From Polychytrium aggregatum (taxonomy: Eukaryota; Chytridiomycota; Chytridiomycetes; Polychytriales), in assembly GCF_025602895.1 (NCBI RefSeq), contig NW_026516283.1, positions 1 through 64,000 of the forward strand: a DNA stretch of 64,000 nucleotides, given 5' to 3'. The position numbers and the translations under genes are program-made. Each line of letters starts with the position of its first letter. Within the stretch, counting starts at the first letter, position 1. The notes under the pieces were generated by a model. That model saw only the letters and a program-made list of their open reading frames with translations, made no database searches and had not been told where the DNA came from. Below are positions 10,935 through 22,380 of this stretch, one piece after another.

Positions 10935-12971
10935 ATGGCTGTCGCTCACTACTTCCTTAGATATGCAATTGCAGCCGCGCTCTTCGCCGTTGCCGCCGAT
11001 GCCTTCTGCCAGACCCCGGGCGCCTGCTTCCCGCTCGCCGCCAACAACATCTGCGGCTCTAGCTTTGTCGGCTATGGCATCAACAGTCTCTACTTTGACG
11101 AGTTCCCGGCCACGGGCGTCAACACCGACACCTTCAACCAGGTCATGATCCAGCGCTACGAAACCATCAGCGTCGTCGCCGACAACTTCATCTCCAACAA
11201 GGGCTGCTCGGCCTCGGCCTCGTCCTTCATCTCCCAAAACTTCCGCTACCAGCTCTCGTTCTGGTGCAGCGTCATCATCCGCGACAACATCATGCAGAGC
11301 AGCTGCTCGTGCCCGCCTCCGGCCGGCAGCCCCGTCCACGGCCCGGCCCTGTGCACGGCCCAGTGCCAGATTGCCACTGCGAGCGTCCAGTCGCTCCTCA
11401 ACGACCCGACCACTTGTCCTGCCACCTCCAACACGACGCAGTCGCAGGGCCGGACCACGACCCTGGGCACCTTCCAGACGTACTGCTCGACGACGGTCCC
11501 GGCGGACCTGGCGACGCCGAATGGCGGGCCGTGCTATGCAGGCGTGGACCAAGACGTCCAGTTCTGTGGTGAGTTGGCTGCACAAGCAGCTCGATCGTCA
11601 AGGATGCAGGTGTGCGCGGGCAATGCCAGCGGACATGTCCGCTGTGTGTCCATGCACATGTCCATGTGCGTCGATGCATATCTGCATATTGAGCTGGAGT
11701 GCGCTCGCTTGGTGATCCCACCACCTCCGGCGCGAGCACGGCCGAGCACGGCCAGGCACGATGGCAGTGGTCTTGACCAGTTTGCCAAACTGACCACCTC
11801 GGTTGTTTCTCCAGGCTTCCTCGATGCCACGGACATGGCCAACGGATGTAGCTCGCTACCGAATGACCCCTGCTGTGCTTCCCGAGTTTCAGGCCATCCG
11901 ACAAACGGCACCGGCGTCACCACATCGGCACCAACCACACCATCGCCCTCAGTCCCCAACGGAACCCCAAGCAACATTGGTTTAATCTGCGGGGTCATTG
12001 TCGGCGCCCTCGTATTGCTCGGAGTCATTGTCGGGTTCTTGGTCCAGAAACGTCGCCGAGCCTCCCGAGACCCGATGTATGTGCAACATCCCACCGAGAG
12101 CCTAACATACAGCCAGTACTTGCAAGATCAACGACACAAGCAAGACATGGAAGCCAGCGGCACGTATTCCTCTCCAAGAGTCGACTATTCCGAAATCGAA
12201 ATGGCCACCAATGGCCTCAATGACTCGCTTCGATCTCCCCTTCCAACTGCCTCTATGTATAATTCCTCTCCTGCTTCTGGAAAGCAGTCCCCGTATGTTC
12301 GACCCACCCGAGAGTACACGCCTACTCCTCCACCCCCCGCCGCTCCCCCCAAAGATGAGGTCCCCAGCCCCGCAAGCTACGGATTCCGGATCACCAGCCC
12401 GCCGCCCCAAGGGACCCCGGTCTCCAACTCAGCTGCCCCAACAGCGGTATCGACCGAGCCGCCGCCCCATCATCAAGCTGCCCGGGCCCGTCCAGCAGCG
12501 GTCGCACGAGAGCTTCCCCCGCCTGCTGCTAAACCTTACACAGCTCCACCTCCGGTCCGGATCGGCCAGGTCGCGAATTCGCCACAGCATCCCGAGCCGA
12601 CTGTGGTGAAGGTGGTTCACCCATATGTCCCCAGCATCAGCGACGAGCTGGCTCTGAGTGTCGATCAGGATGTAATCGTGATCCGCTCCTACGATGATGG
12701 CTGGGCCATGGGCCTCATCCCCAACACCGGCAAGCAAGGCGTCTTCCCTCTCATCTGCACACTCCCTCCCGAGGACTATGCCGCGCTCCTCCAAAACTCG
12801 GTGACCGAGCCGGGCTCGTACAGTTCCCTGGGCGAGCTGAGCGTCCTGAGCCAAATCTCATCGCGGATGTCATCGCGTCTGTTGGACGAGGAGGATCGTC
12901 ATGCTATAGCATATTCAGGACGAAACGGCATAGCGCCCATCCGTGCTCCCTCACATCAGCCACTGCCATGA
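10935..12971 (+). CDS. Single-pass membrane protein with Cys-rich ectodomain and C-terminal SH3 domain (paralogue 2)
   Basis: It starts at ATG 10935 with a signal peptide ('MAVAHYFLRYAIAAALFAVA', cleavage near ADA-FC). Exon 1 ends at 11568. A 246-bp intron (GTGAGT to CCAG, 11569-11814) restores 'FCGFLDATDMANGCSSLPND', aligning with 'DCGFRDQSSRIAGC' of paralogue 1. The mature ectodomain is Cys-rich. The transmembrane helix is 'IGLICGVIVGALVLLGVIVG', followed by QKRRR. The cytoplasmic part is Pro-rich with an SH3 domain near the end ('VKVVHPYVPSISDELALS' to 'YDDGWAMGLIPNTGKQGVFP'). The intron length is a multiple of three with no stop, so retention would add 82 residues without changing frame. 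Tandem arrangement with paralogue 1 indicates local duplication. The ligand and pathway are unknown. Confidence 0.85.
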   Translation: MAVAHYFLRYAIAAALFAVAADAFCQTPGACFPLAANNICGSSFVGYGINSLYFDEFPATGVNTDTFNQVMIQRYETISVVADNFISNKGCSASASSFISQNFRYQLSFWCSVIIRDNIMQSSCSCPPPAGSPVHGPALCTAQCQIATASVQSLLNDPTTCPATSNTTQSQGRTTTLGTFQTYCSTTVPADLATPNGGPCYAGVDQDVQFCGELAAQAARSSRMQVCAGNASGHVRCVSMHMSMCVDAYLHIELECARLVIPPPPARARPSTARHDGSGLDQFAKLTTSVVSPGFLDATDMANGCSSLPNDPCCASRVSGHPTNGTGVTTSAPTTPSPSVPNGTPSNIGLICGVIVGALVLLGVIVGFLVQKRRRASRDPMYVQHPTESLTYSQYLQDQRHKQDMEASGTYSSPRVDYSEIEMATNGLNDSLRSPLPTASMYNSSPASGKQSPYVRPTREYTPTPPPPAAPPKDEVPSPASYGFRITSPPPQGTPVSNSAAPTAVSTEPPPHHQAARARPAAVARELPPPAAKPYTAPPPVRIGQVANSPQHPEPTVVKVVHPYVPSISDELALSVDQDVIVIRSYDDGWAMGLIPNTGKQGVFPLICTLPPEDYAALLQNSVTEPGSYSSLGELSVLSQISSRMSSRLLDEEDRHAIAYSGRNGIAPIRAPSHQPLP

Positions 12972-13061
12972 GCTCGGTGATGTGTAGGCCCCAGTGAGCA
13001 AGCCGTGAGATTGTTTCCCGTCCTGGTTGTTAATCGCGTTGCTGATGGTTTGGGAAGCATA

Positions 13062-14103
13062 CACTTTATTCAGAAAAAAACGGGACAATATAGCCGTTTC
13101 CATGAACATGTAGTATGTGCTGTGCTTGCGTCAAGCAAAGCCACAAGAAATAAAACAGATCACTTTGGCAGCCTCCGAGTGAAGACCGCCGGTCGCTCTC
13201 CGGTCTCCACAATCGACCTGCATACTGTGATCATGTTGCGCGCCGCATTGACGTCGCGATTCCACACTGTCCGGCAGCTGGGATTCTTGCAGCTCCTGAC
13301 AAAGTGGGAATTCGCATCACTGGGCGCATCGAGTCCTTCCAACCGAACTGGCTCCAGGCACTTGGAGCACACTTGCGAGGTGTTGAACTCGTTCGTCGAG
13401 ACTACCTTGACGCTTCCATGATGGTGATTGGGACGGCGTCGGTGGTGCTCGAATTGCTCAAAGTACCGAGCAAACCGCTGCCTCCGAGGGCTGGATGCAT
13501 AGCCCTTAGTACATGCGATGCAGCACACCAGAGTGGTTGATGGCAAATGCAGCCGAGACAGACTTGTGTTTCATGTGATTGCGCTAGCGAAGCGAAGCAC
13601 CCTTCGGTGAGTATCCGTAAAGAGGGAAAATGGATTTCCTGATCCCCGTCTCATCGACAAAAACGAATCGTCGTGGGTCGATGGAGCGGACCTGGTCCCT
13701 GAACTGTGCCACTCGCTCATCCAGTCGCTTGGACTTGTAGAGGTGTGTTGCCCTCTTGTGTGAGAGACCTGCTCGGTGGATGGCAGTGTGGCAGAGTGAG
13801 AGTGATACTTTCCTCTGGAGGATGGACTCGAGCTTGCACCGCAGCACAGGACCAGTCTGGAACGGGTCCTGTTCAATCAGGGTGCGAATGACTGGACATG
13901 CCTGCTCGAAGAAAGTGGATCTGCGAGCTGGGACCCGGGATGGGTCATCCAGCTTGCATCCTCGGTGCCATCGATGGATGGTGCTCTTGGATACACTGAA
14001 TATGGAGGCGACCTTACGCAGGCTATGGATGAGGGCGTAGCATCGCAATGCGGCGGTGCGAAAGTCGGATGTGTGGCGAATGGTCATGGCCAGCGCGCGA
14101 TCA
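13062..14103 (-). mobile_element. Internally deleted Fanzor/mariner element, left end lost
   Basis: The right end (CACTTTATTCAG, A-run, CGGGACA) starts after TA 13060-13061. On the minus strand it contains the first ~170 codons of the transposase (ATG at 14087), ending in a nonsense TAG at 13584-13586 where the 51.4-kb copy has CAG. A few codons later a deletion joins transposase sequence to Fanzor codons 'KGYASSPRRQRF' through the zinc ribbon, RuvC-III and stop (13160), plus the entire 3' tail. It is nearly identical to 35612-36721, including the junction and the nonsense codon, so both descend from one deletion derivative. The left terminal repeat is missing: near 14100 the sequence switches at TTGGG into target DNA. 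It cannot encode either full protein. Confidence 0.9.
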
Positions 14104-14300
14104 CATTGGGAAGCATAATATTGAATACACCCCGGCCGATCTCCTGTGGCGACGATCGACCGGCAAACCGACATCATGTTTCGCGAGACATTGATGTTGC
14201 ACTTCGCAGTGTAGTGCATGCATTCGACCCTCAGGGCAGCGCCATGTCGAGATGGTGTGGTCAAGCGAGTTGCTCGCCATGTGTTCCGGGCGTGGTCGTC
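14104..14300 (-). pseudogene. Relic of a second Fanzor family (Fanzor-B), C-terminal end
   Basis: The minus strand reads 'HYTAKCNINVSRNMMSVC', then 'RSIVATGDRPGCIQYYASQ'. This corresponds to the RuvC-III/C-terminal segment of the intact Fanzor ('NRDVNAARNMITVC', 'RSIVETGERREVF'). The catalytic Asp position has become Asn-Ile-Asn ('CNINVS'), and the frame is broken upstream. The nucleotide sequence is closer to the relics at 35.2 kb and 51.26 kb than to the intact gene. The 13062 element is inserted in its 3' part. Confidence 0.75.
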
Positions 14301-14339
14301 TCCGGTGACCGAAGGTGTATTCAGGATCCGAAATGGTGA

Positions 14340-14520
14340 CGGCCCTGAGCCGATCGCCTTGATACCTTCCGAGTGACGACCGTGGGCCGCTCTCTGGTCT
14401 CCACAATCGCAAGGCAGCGATGCAAAAGCCTAGTGCGCGGTGGATGGCCATGGCCGCTGACGTTGTCGTCCATCGCAGGTGGCAGTCGACGATGGGGCTC
14501 AAGCCGGGGTGTCAGATGGC
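14340..14520 (-). pseudogene. Further degenerate Fanzor-element fragment
   Basis: The minus strand reads 'CLAIVETRERPTVVTRKV', matching the extreme C-terminus 'CRSIVETGERREVFTRRL' of the intact Fanzor. It is flanked by a degenerate right-end-like string (TATTCAGGATCCGAAATGG, about 14311) and a left-end-like GGGGTGTC (about 14505). It looks like a decayed miniature element abutting the Fanzor-B relic. Boundaries are approximate. Confidence 0.55.
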
Positions 14521-15307
14521 GAGAGACCCATTGCCAGCGCCTGGATGCGCTCAAGACGAGTCTGGACGAGTTTCAGGGTCCCGTTGACGACGAACAGGCG
14601 CTTACGGGCGAGACTCAGCCGAGCCACGGCCGGTTCTAGCGCAGGCGGATTTGCATCAGAGAGAAAAAGCTGGAGTTCTGCGAGAAGCGAAACGAGCCGA
14701 TGTGAATATGGCATGCACGACACCTTGCAAACATATCGACCATCCGAGATGTAGTGCCACACTGGAACAGGCCATGCCTACCTGCCGTCAGTCGCTCAAT
14801 ATCCTGAACAAGCTCGCTCTGCGACCTTCGCAGCTGAAAGACACGCATATCCAGCTCGAGGAGCGATGGGACCAGAACGTCGACAAGGCTCTTGGACAGC
14901 GTCTGGGCGAGAGGCCCGCTTGGTGGTTGGACTGCCTCCATGGCACAGCAAGGTAGGATGCAGAAGCAGGTGCCGGTGCCTGCCGAGACGATTCAGGTCG
15001 AGACGGGGGGGGGAGACGATGGATGGGCCAAGAAGAGGCTGGCCTGTTTGCAAGCAGACAAGCACCGAATGCAACCGGGGGGCCAGGCGGGGAAGCGCCC
15101 AGTGGGACAGCAAGACAGACTTTTTTTGCCGCCGCGGACACACCTCGGCCCTCGGCTCTCTGATCCGCATCTGCTCGCCAGGCTGCCGCCGATCTCCTCC
15201 AGCGCCGCCCGCTCAGCAAGTCTTCCAAGCCCGTTGCCGCTGCCCCAACACCGTCCACCTTCTATCCACATCCTCCACATCCGTCTCTGTCTGCGCCTCT
15301 GTCTCTC
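14521..15307. other. Intergenic region upstream of RQC2
   Basis: About 790 bp holds no recognisable gene or element beyond its left border. Overlapping ORFs on both strands lack family signatures. Minus-strand ORFs such as 'LFLSDANPPALEPAVARLSL' carry a possible coiled-coil-like stretch, but I cannot link them into a supported gene model. The last ~150 bp is C/T-rich and is probably the RQC2 5' leader. Confidence 0.4.
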
Positions 15308-18300
15308 ATGAAGCAAGTCTTCTCCGCCCTGGACGTCGCCGCCTCCGTGGCTGATCTCAAGCTCAAGCTGATTGGCTTCCGGCTCCAGAACGGTATGGTC
15401 CCTCGGGCGAATGCCTCAAACACGCATTTGCTGCTGCCGACACCATTAGCTCGCCATTTGGCCCCCAGATACCCATGGCGCTGACCCCTATTCTTGGCAT
15501 GGCAGTCTATGATGTCAACCAGAAGCTCTATCTTTTCAAATTTGCCAAGCCCGACCACAAAGAACTGCTGCTGATCGAATCGGGCATCCGCATCCACACG
15601 ACCCAGTTCTCGAGGGAAAAGTCGTCTGCTCCGTCGAGCTTTGTCATGAAGCTCAGGAAGCATCTGCGCACCCGTCGCCTGTCCGACGTGTCGCAGCTCG
15701 GATTTGACCGAATCGTAGACATGCAGTTTGGCGATGGTGAATTCGGTAGGCTCCCGCATCCATGGTTCAGGAGATGATGTCCTGTGACGCTGAGGCTGGA
15801 TAATGGCATCGTTTAAGCGGTGGTATCACGGACGCCGATGGCACCGATGGTGGCAGTGGTGCTGCGGATGTCATCAACACAACCGATACTGATGCCGAAT
15901 CGAATCCCACACTCCCGTCTCTCTCCAAACCGGCTGTCTCCGGCCAACAGCCTACCACCTTATAGTCGAACTGTATGCATCTGGTAACATTCTTCTGACG
16001 GACCATGAGTATCGCATCATGACCCTGCTGCGTGTCGTCGAGCTCGATGGCACAGCCATACCCGGAAACAGGGCCGACGACGCCCGCTTTGCCGTCGGCG
16101 AAGTCTACCCGAACGTCTCCCGTCCATTCGAGCCCATGACTGAACTTAAACTGCGTTTGGCGCTCGAAACGGCCGAGGCCAACGAAAACGCGGCCGCCCA
16201 GCTCGACCAGCCCGAGGACGCCCCGTCGCAGTCCGTCGAGAAGCAGGATAAGCAGGAGAAGGGCAAAAAGAAGGGAGGCAAGCAGCCGCCGCAGCAAACC
16301 AGTGCCAAGCATCAGACAAAGAAAAGACCTCAGATACTCACCCTCAAGCGGTTCCTTCGCGAGCATTTCTTGCAAATCTATGGCCCAGCGCTTGTGGAGC
16401 ACGCCCTGGCAGAGTCGGGCCTGGATCCCAATCTCGCGGTCTTGAAAGACCTGGACACCGCGAGCGGGTCCGTCCAGCTCGACTCCTTGCTCGCTGCCCT
16501 TGTCAAGGCAGACGATGTTGTGCGCTCATGCAAGAACAGTCCGCAGAAAGGATGGATCATTTCCAAATCCCATGCAAAAGACGAGAGCAGAGATGATGCC
16601 GGGGAGTTCGTGACCTATGAGGAGGTATGTGCTGAGTACTTTTCTCGCTCCATCCGCAGCAGCATGGCTGTGTATACGGACAAGCTCTTGACCCCCAGCG
16701 GTATTGACGATGGAATGTCTGTCCCTCCTCATCAACGGCATGCAGTTCCATCCGGTGCTCTTCTCTCAGTTCAAAAATTCGCCGCACAAAGAGTTCCAGG
16801 GCTTCGATCACGCGGTGGACGAGTTCTTCTCAAAACTCGAAGCACAGAAACTCGAGCTGCGCGCCCGACAGGCCGAGCAGGCGGCGGCCAAAAAACTGGC
16901 TTCCGTGAAGGCGAGCCACGAGAACCAGGTGCGCGGGTTCGAAGCTGCGCGGCAAAACAACGAAAAGACGGCGCTGGCAGTCGAGCTCAACCTGGAAAAG
17001 GTCGATGCGCTCGTCAACACCCTTCGCGGCTTCCTGGCCAGTGGAATGGATTGGGTCGATCTTGCCGAGCTCATCAAGGAGGAGCAGAAGCGACAAAATG
17101 AGCTGGCGCTGATGGTACTGCAGCTCAAGTTGGATGTTGGCATGGTCACCATCGGCCTTCCAAACCCAGATCTGGCCGATACGTCGTCGGACGAAAGTGG
17201 AAGCTCTAGCGACGATCTGGATTCGGACGATGACGACTACGAGCTCCAACTCGCCGCCAAGAAAAAAGCTTACGAGCAGAAGCTAGCCCTGGTTAAGAAG
17301 CGGCGTGACGAATCGCTGATCAAGTTGGACGTGGACATTTACGCCTCGGCCTATGCCAACGCCTCGCGCTACTACGAAGCCAAAAAGCTCGCCATCGTCA
17401 AGCACACCAAGACGCTCCAGGTCGCTGAGAAGGCGTTCAAGTCGGCCGAGCGCAAAATTGCCATGGACCTCAAGAGCACCCAGCAGATTGTACCCTCGAT
17501 CAGTAAAATTCGCAAGCCCCTTTGGTTCGAAAAGTTCCTGTGGTTCGTCAGCAGTGAAAACTACTTGGTTGTCGGCGGCCGCGACGCAACCCAGAACGAG
17601 ATGCTTGTGAAGCGATATCTCCGGAAAGGAGATGTCTACATCCACGCCGATCTTCATGGAGCCGCCTCTGTGATTGTGAAGAACACTGGCGCTGGGCCAG
17701 ATGCCACCAACGCTGCCGGAAATGATGACTGTCCGATCCCGCCCACGACGCTTTTGCAGGCCGGCACCATGTCCGTCTGCCAATCCAAGGCATGGGACGC
17801 CAAGATCGTCACCAGCGCCTGGTGGGTATATGACCACCAAGTCTCGAAAACCGCGCCCACAGGCGAATACCTAACCACGGGCAGCTTCATGATCCGTGGA
17901 AAGAAAAACTGGCTCCCGCCAATCCAGCTCGTCTATGGCTTTGGCATTCTCTTCAAGGTCGATGAGAGCAGTGTTGGTCGACACTACTGGGAACGGCGGC
18001 CATGGGGACGTGGCCAAGACCCCGGGAACGCCCCATCTGCCAAGTCCTTGGATGGCGGAGAGCTGCCGTCAGCGACCGATGTCTCGCTTGGCCAAGAGGA
18101 GGATCGAGATGAGGATGTTGACGAGCAATCGGTGATGATTGGTGGAGGGCACGCCGTAGACCAAGATGCCCCCAATGACGACGCCGGAGACCTTGCCGAC
18201 GAAACAGAGGATCCCCAAGACGAAACAACCGAGCTCGAGGCCGCTCAAGCGAACGATACCCTCGGGCAAGGCCAGCATACCGCACCTGATGCGGATGATG

Positions 18301-19406
18301 AAGCGAGCTCAGCCACCGGGACATTCCCGGTCGGCTTGGACAAGTATAATCTTGCAACTCTCGGCGAGAGTGCCTCAGATGACGCATCTACACAGCAGAG
18401 CGCAACGCAGTCCAAGCGATACCTGTCGGCCAAAGAGCGTCGCAACGCCAAAAAGAAGCAAGCCCAAGGGATCGACGCCACCGATCCAGAAGACGTAGCG
18501 GATGCAACCAGTGCGAGAGTCCAGAGTAAGGCTCGCCAGGAAGCTCGTGCGACTCCGTTCGAATCCAAAGGAACATCACCGGCGTCCAAGACCCCGGTTC
18601 GCGGCAAGAAGGGGAAGGCGAAAAAGATCAAGGACAAATACAGGGACCAGAGCGACGACGAGCGCGAACTGATGATGAAGCTGCTTGGATCCAAGGGCAA
18701 GGCGGGAACGGTAGAAGCCAAGGGCAGCCAAGTCGCCAAAGCCCAGACAGCGTCCAAGGAAGGCGCGCGCAAGCAGGAACACGATCAAACCGAGCAATCT
18801 GCAGCATCCTCCCTAAACAAAGCTTCGACCGCTTCCCCAGATGGCGATGCCGACGCTGAAGACGAAAACGGAAATGAAATCGAAATCGAAATCGAAAATG
18901 AAAAGGATAACGAAACCGACGAAGAGCGCAACAGCGCCGATGGCACCAACGCAGATGGCACCACCGCTGACCGCGACGATATCGACGAAGTCCGCCGCCT
19001 TTTGGAAGAAGAGAACGTGGCGCTGTTGGATGACGACCAGGCTTCCAATATGACGTTCCTTGACTCGCTCACCGGCCAGCCCCATCCGGACGACAATCTT
19101 CTCTACGCCATCCCGATGTGCGCTCCATGGGCCGCACTGCAAAAGTTCAAGTACAAGGTCAAGCTCCTACCGGGATCGCTCAAGAAAGGCAAGGCAGCCA
19201 AGGCAGCCATCACCTGCTTTATCGCCGCAGCAAATGAGGAGGCAAAGGGGCGCGACGATGCCGTCACTGCTGCCCTCAGCCGTGAAAAGGAATGGATCAA
19301 GGCCATCCCTGAGACGGAGTTGATGGCACAGATACTGGGCAAAGTCAAGGTGATGTCGACGGGTGCAGCGGACAACAAAAAGCAAGCCAAAGGAAAGAGA
19401 AAGTAG
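15308..19406 (+). CDS. RQC2: Rqc2/Tae2/NEMF, ribosome-quality-control factor (NFACT family)
   Basis: Four exons, 15308-15392, 15506-15745, 15951-16624 and 16746-19406, join in frame to encode 1219 residues. The N-terminus is the classic NFACT-N start ('[18 protein letters not shown]', then '[20 protein letters not shown]', '[12 protein letters not shown]', '[18 protein letters not shown]'). A long coiled-coil M region follows, then the NFACT-R domain ('[19 protein letters not shown]', '[19 protein letters not shown]', 'QAWWVYDHQ'-like segment). A Lys/Glu/Asp-rich acidic stretch precedes the NFACT-C domain at the end ('[18 protein letters not shown]'). By family it binds the stalled 60S subunit with Ltn1 and directs C-terminal alanine/threonine (CAT) tailing. 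The family D-R region needed for tailing is visible as 'GGRDATQNE'. The C-terminal acidic expansion makes it longer than yeast Tae2 (about 1038 residues). Confidence 0.95.
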
Positions 19407-19938
19407 GCTTGAACAGATTGGTCGCTTCGGGCCGATCGTCGAGTATACACGCCCGGCGCAGCAAGTTCAAGCTGCCAATCTTACGAACAGTCTCTGCGAA
19501 TGAAACAAACGTTGCCAAACTTTGCTTGCAAACTGGCCATGGGATTTGTTACAGCCCCAGCACACATCACAACACGCTTCTACTGGAGTGAGCAAACTGT
19601 GGGAGTATCGGTATCGGTATCGATATCGATTTTGGTCTTCATGGGCAATCAACAACGGAGGGTGTCAGGGCGATGCCCACATCGACAGCGGCAATGAGAC
19701 GGCGCGTCTACGGGTGGCCTGCGTTTACTGTTGAGACGGACATGTATTCAAGAACCGCGGAGCAGTAAATGCAAATCGGGGCGATAATTCTGGGATAGAG
19801 GAGTGCCCGTGCTTTGAGAGTTGGTTGAGGCTCAGCGTATCACACATTTACCGGTACCATGCGACCTACACACAGTATTCTCCTCCCCCCCCCCAGAGGC
19901 CGATGTGGTGCGCACATTCGTTAGCGCCCCTTGAGATG
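19407..19938. other. Convergent 3' intergenic region with GGTATC microsatellite
   Basis: About 530 bp between two gene ends. It contains a short run of GTATCG/GATATC hexamers at about 19607-19632 and a C-homopolymer of about 10 at 19887. No gene was recognised. Confidence 0.5.
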
Positions 19939-22380
19939 CTATACACTGATCTTCTGACTTTCTGAAGACTTTTCCATCGGTGCGGATTGGTAGTCCAAAA
20001 CGTGCAGCTCCGTGGGCTTCTTGGGTATGGACTTGACAGACCGCTGTACACGGCGCTGCTGGTGAGGGAGGGTACTGTAGTTGCGCTTAGCGAAAGGAAG
20101 CCCGGGAATCCGATACGAAACGTCGCTGCCCTTCACTCCGGGGACCACGAATGGGCGATCTGGCAGCGCGGCATGGGCACGATTCGGGGGGTATTCGTGA
20201 AGGTTCAGGGGCAGCTGGTGCGAAACCGGCAGGAGCGAGTGGCGGGGCTTCGATGGGGTCAGTGTCGAAGACCTCTTGGTGACGATAGCGAGCTCACCCG
20301 TGGCATGGCCCGCGGAGGCGACGGAGCGATTGGTACTGGATGGGCGGGTATTATTGCTGGAGGGGACTGGTGGGTAGCCCGAGCTGCTTTTAGGCTGAGC
20401 GCTGGGCTGACGGCGGCTGTATTCTTGCCAGTGGACGCTTCCAAGATACCGATAAGTCTCGTGGCTAGGACGGGTGCCGCTGAACGAAGGAGCCAGCGGC
20501 TGCGACTCAGCGTTGGAGGAGAGTTTGGCGGTCTGTGTGTGAGTCGTGTGCTGTTTGAAAAACGACTTTGCTGGAATGGCGGTGGGGCCAAGGTAGATGG
20601 CCTCCAGAGCAAGCTCTCGCTGATTTCGAAGCTCTCGAACGAGGTGGTGCCGGCGTGCAGGCGTTTTTTGGATAGGAATGGACTCTCGAGTGATCGGAAG
20701 CGGGTGGGAGTACGGAGAAAAGTTGTCGTCAGGCGCGCGATGGGCGAACGCTGCCATCGAGTACTTGTTACGAAGCCAGATGGTCAAGGGTCTTGATTCG
20801 AGGCCAGGCAACAGTGGGCCGGGATGCAGAGGCAGCTTGGCTAGCGGATGCTGGGCAATATTGGTCTTGGTGCACAGGACAGCGTCCATTTCATCCCCAG
20901 ACTCAAGCGTTGGTGTGCCGACTGGAGAGCGTCAGACGACAAGAATGCCGTTACAACCGGAATTAAGGTCGGTATCGACAGAGAATCGCACTATCGCATC
21001 AGCAACAAGCCCGACGATGGTGGAGGGGGGGGGTAGCTCAAGCTAACCCGGAATCAGCCGAGCGTGGTCAAGACCAGATCGCAACCCACCTTCCAAAGCA
21101 AAGCCTGTTTGTCGAAGGACTGTGAGTCGATGGCCTGCCCGCGATTTTCGGGCATCATATTCCATGAGATGGAGGGCGTTGGAAGGGCACACCGCGGGCT
21201 TGGTAAAGGACACTGATGACGCCGATGCGGCCTTGCCTCCGCCCGTAGGAGACGCAGACGGAAGTAGATGAGAGTGGGATGTCTGGTCCCCGCCTCCATC
21301 AAGGATCCCGGTGGCACTTTTGTCCCCCGGAGTTGATGGATCCCTCTTGAGGCGAGTGACCGGTATCGGCAGCCAACTCGGCCTGCTCGTTGGTGCAGAC
21401 TGCCCGGCCTGAGAGCCGCCATTGTTTAGCTTCCGAAGCGGTACCATGGACGAAATGGGGATCGGAATCGAGCATACGCTTGGATCCCGGAATGATGGCC
21501 GCAGTGAAATGTCCTCCTCCGGCTGAGGAGTCTGAAACAGGGATGAGCTCCGCCTATCATAATCCCCGGGCTGCGAGTCGCTGGGGAGATCAGCGTTCAT
21601 CGACGGTACAGGGGTATCGAGCTCGGCAGGTTGTCCAGTTGTGTCTGCTGAAGTGTCGGCCAACGCTGCGGTGGGTGGATCGTCATTTCCGCTATCTGCA
21701 ACTTGAATATCATTCCATCCATATCGCTGCGGCGCATCTGTAGCTGGGATACCGCTGCCTTCATTGACCGAGGCGACTTGGTTGCCGGAACCCAGAGGCT
21801 CGGCAGCGAGAACCTCTACTGGTTTTAGTTCTGAGCTCAGATGAGGGTTTCCACTTATCGGGCTATCAACTGCGGTCAAAGTAACCTTGGCAGCTCCTTC
21901 GAGCTCACCATCGACAACTTCCCCCGAGTGCTCGGGATCGACTACCTCCAGGTCCTCTGCGACAGGCTCGACTTGGTCGTCAACGACTTGGCTAATGCTC
22001 ACGAATGATATTTCTTCTGAGCCCTCGACTGAAGACTCTCCTAAATATCCCTTCTGTGCTGGCTGAGCCGACTGGGCTAATGCGGTGGTCGATAGCGCCT
22101 GCAATAGAGCGATGTCAGGCTGGGATGCAGTGGAGCGAACCTCATCTGCAGACTTCCAGTGAGGCGCTGTGTGGGGCTCCCCCAGGAGCGCGGAGGCCTC
22201 GGCGTTCCCAGGGCCGTCGATGGTGCCGACCTCGGTTGGTGCAGATTCTTCTAGCGGAGGATCTGAGGGCGCAAAATCGCCGGACCCCAACTCGTTTGGT
22301 ATATACTCGACGGAAGCCTTCGGGGATGAATCGGGTGCGTCGATATCGGTTTGTGACGAGTATGCTTGAGTCGTATCCAT
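19939..22380 (-). CDS. Unrecognised 757-residue low-complexity protein, two exons
   Basis: ORFs at 22380-21090 and 20921-19939 join across a 168-bp GT-AG intron (GGAAG|GTGGGT ... CTCTCCAG|TCGGC). The join gives 'QTGFALEVGTPTLESGDE' and keeps the frame. The first ~400 residues are acidic and Ser/Pro/Thr-rich, with many DS, EP and SA motifs and no hydrophobic segment. The second exon is basic, with Tyr/Arg/Pro clusters ('PYSHPLPITRESIPIQ', 'LRNQRELALEAIYLG', 'GTRPSHETYRYLG'). No signal peptide, transmembrane helix or domain is recognisable. The basic Tyr/Pro-rich repeats faintly recall axonemal microtubule-binding proteins, but that is only an impression. It is divergent from the uS11m gene. 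Confidence 0.65.
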
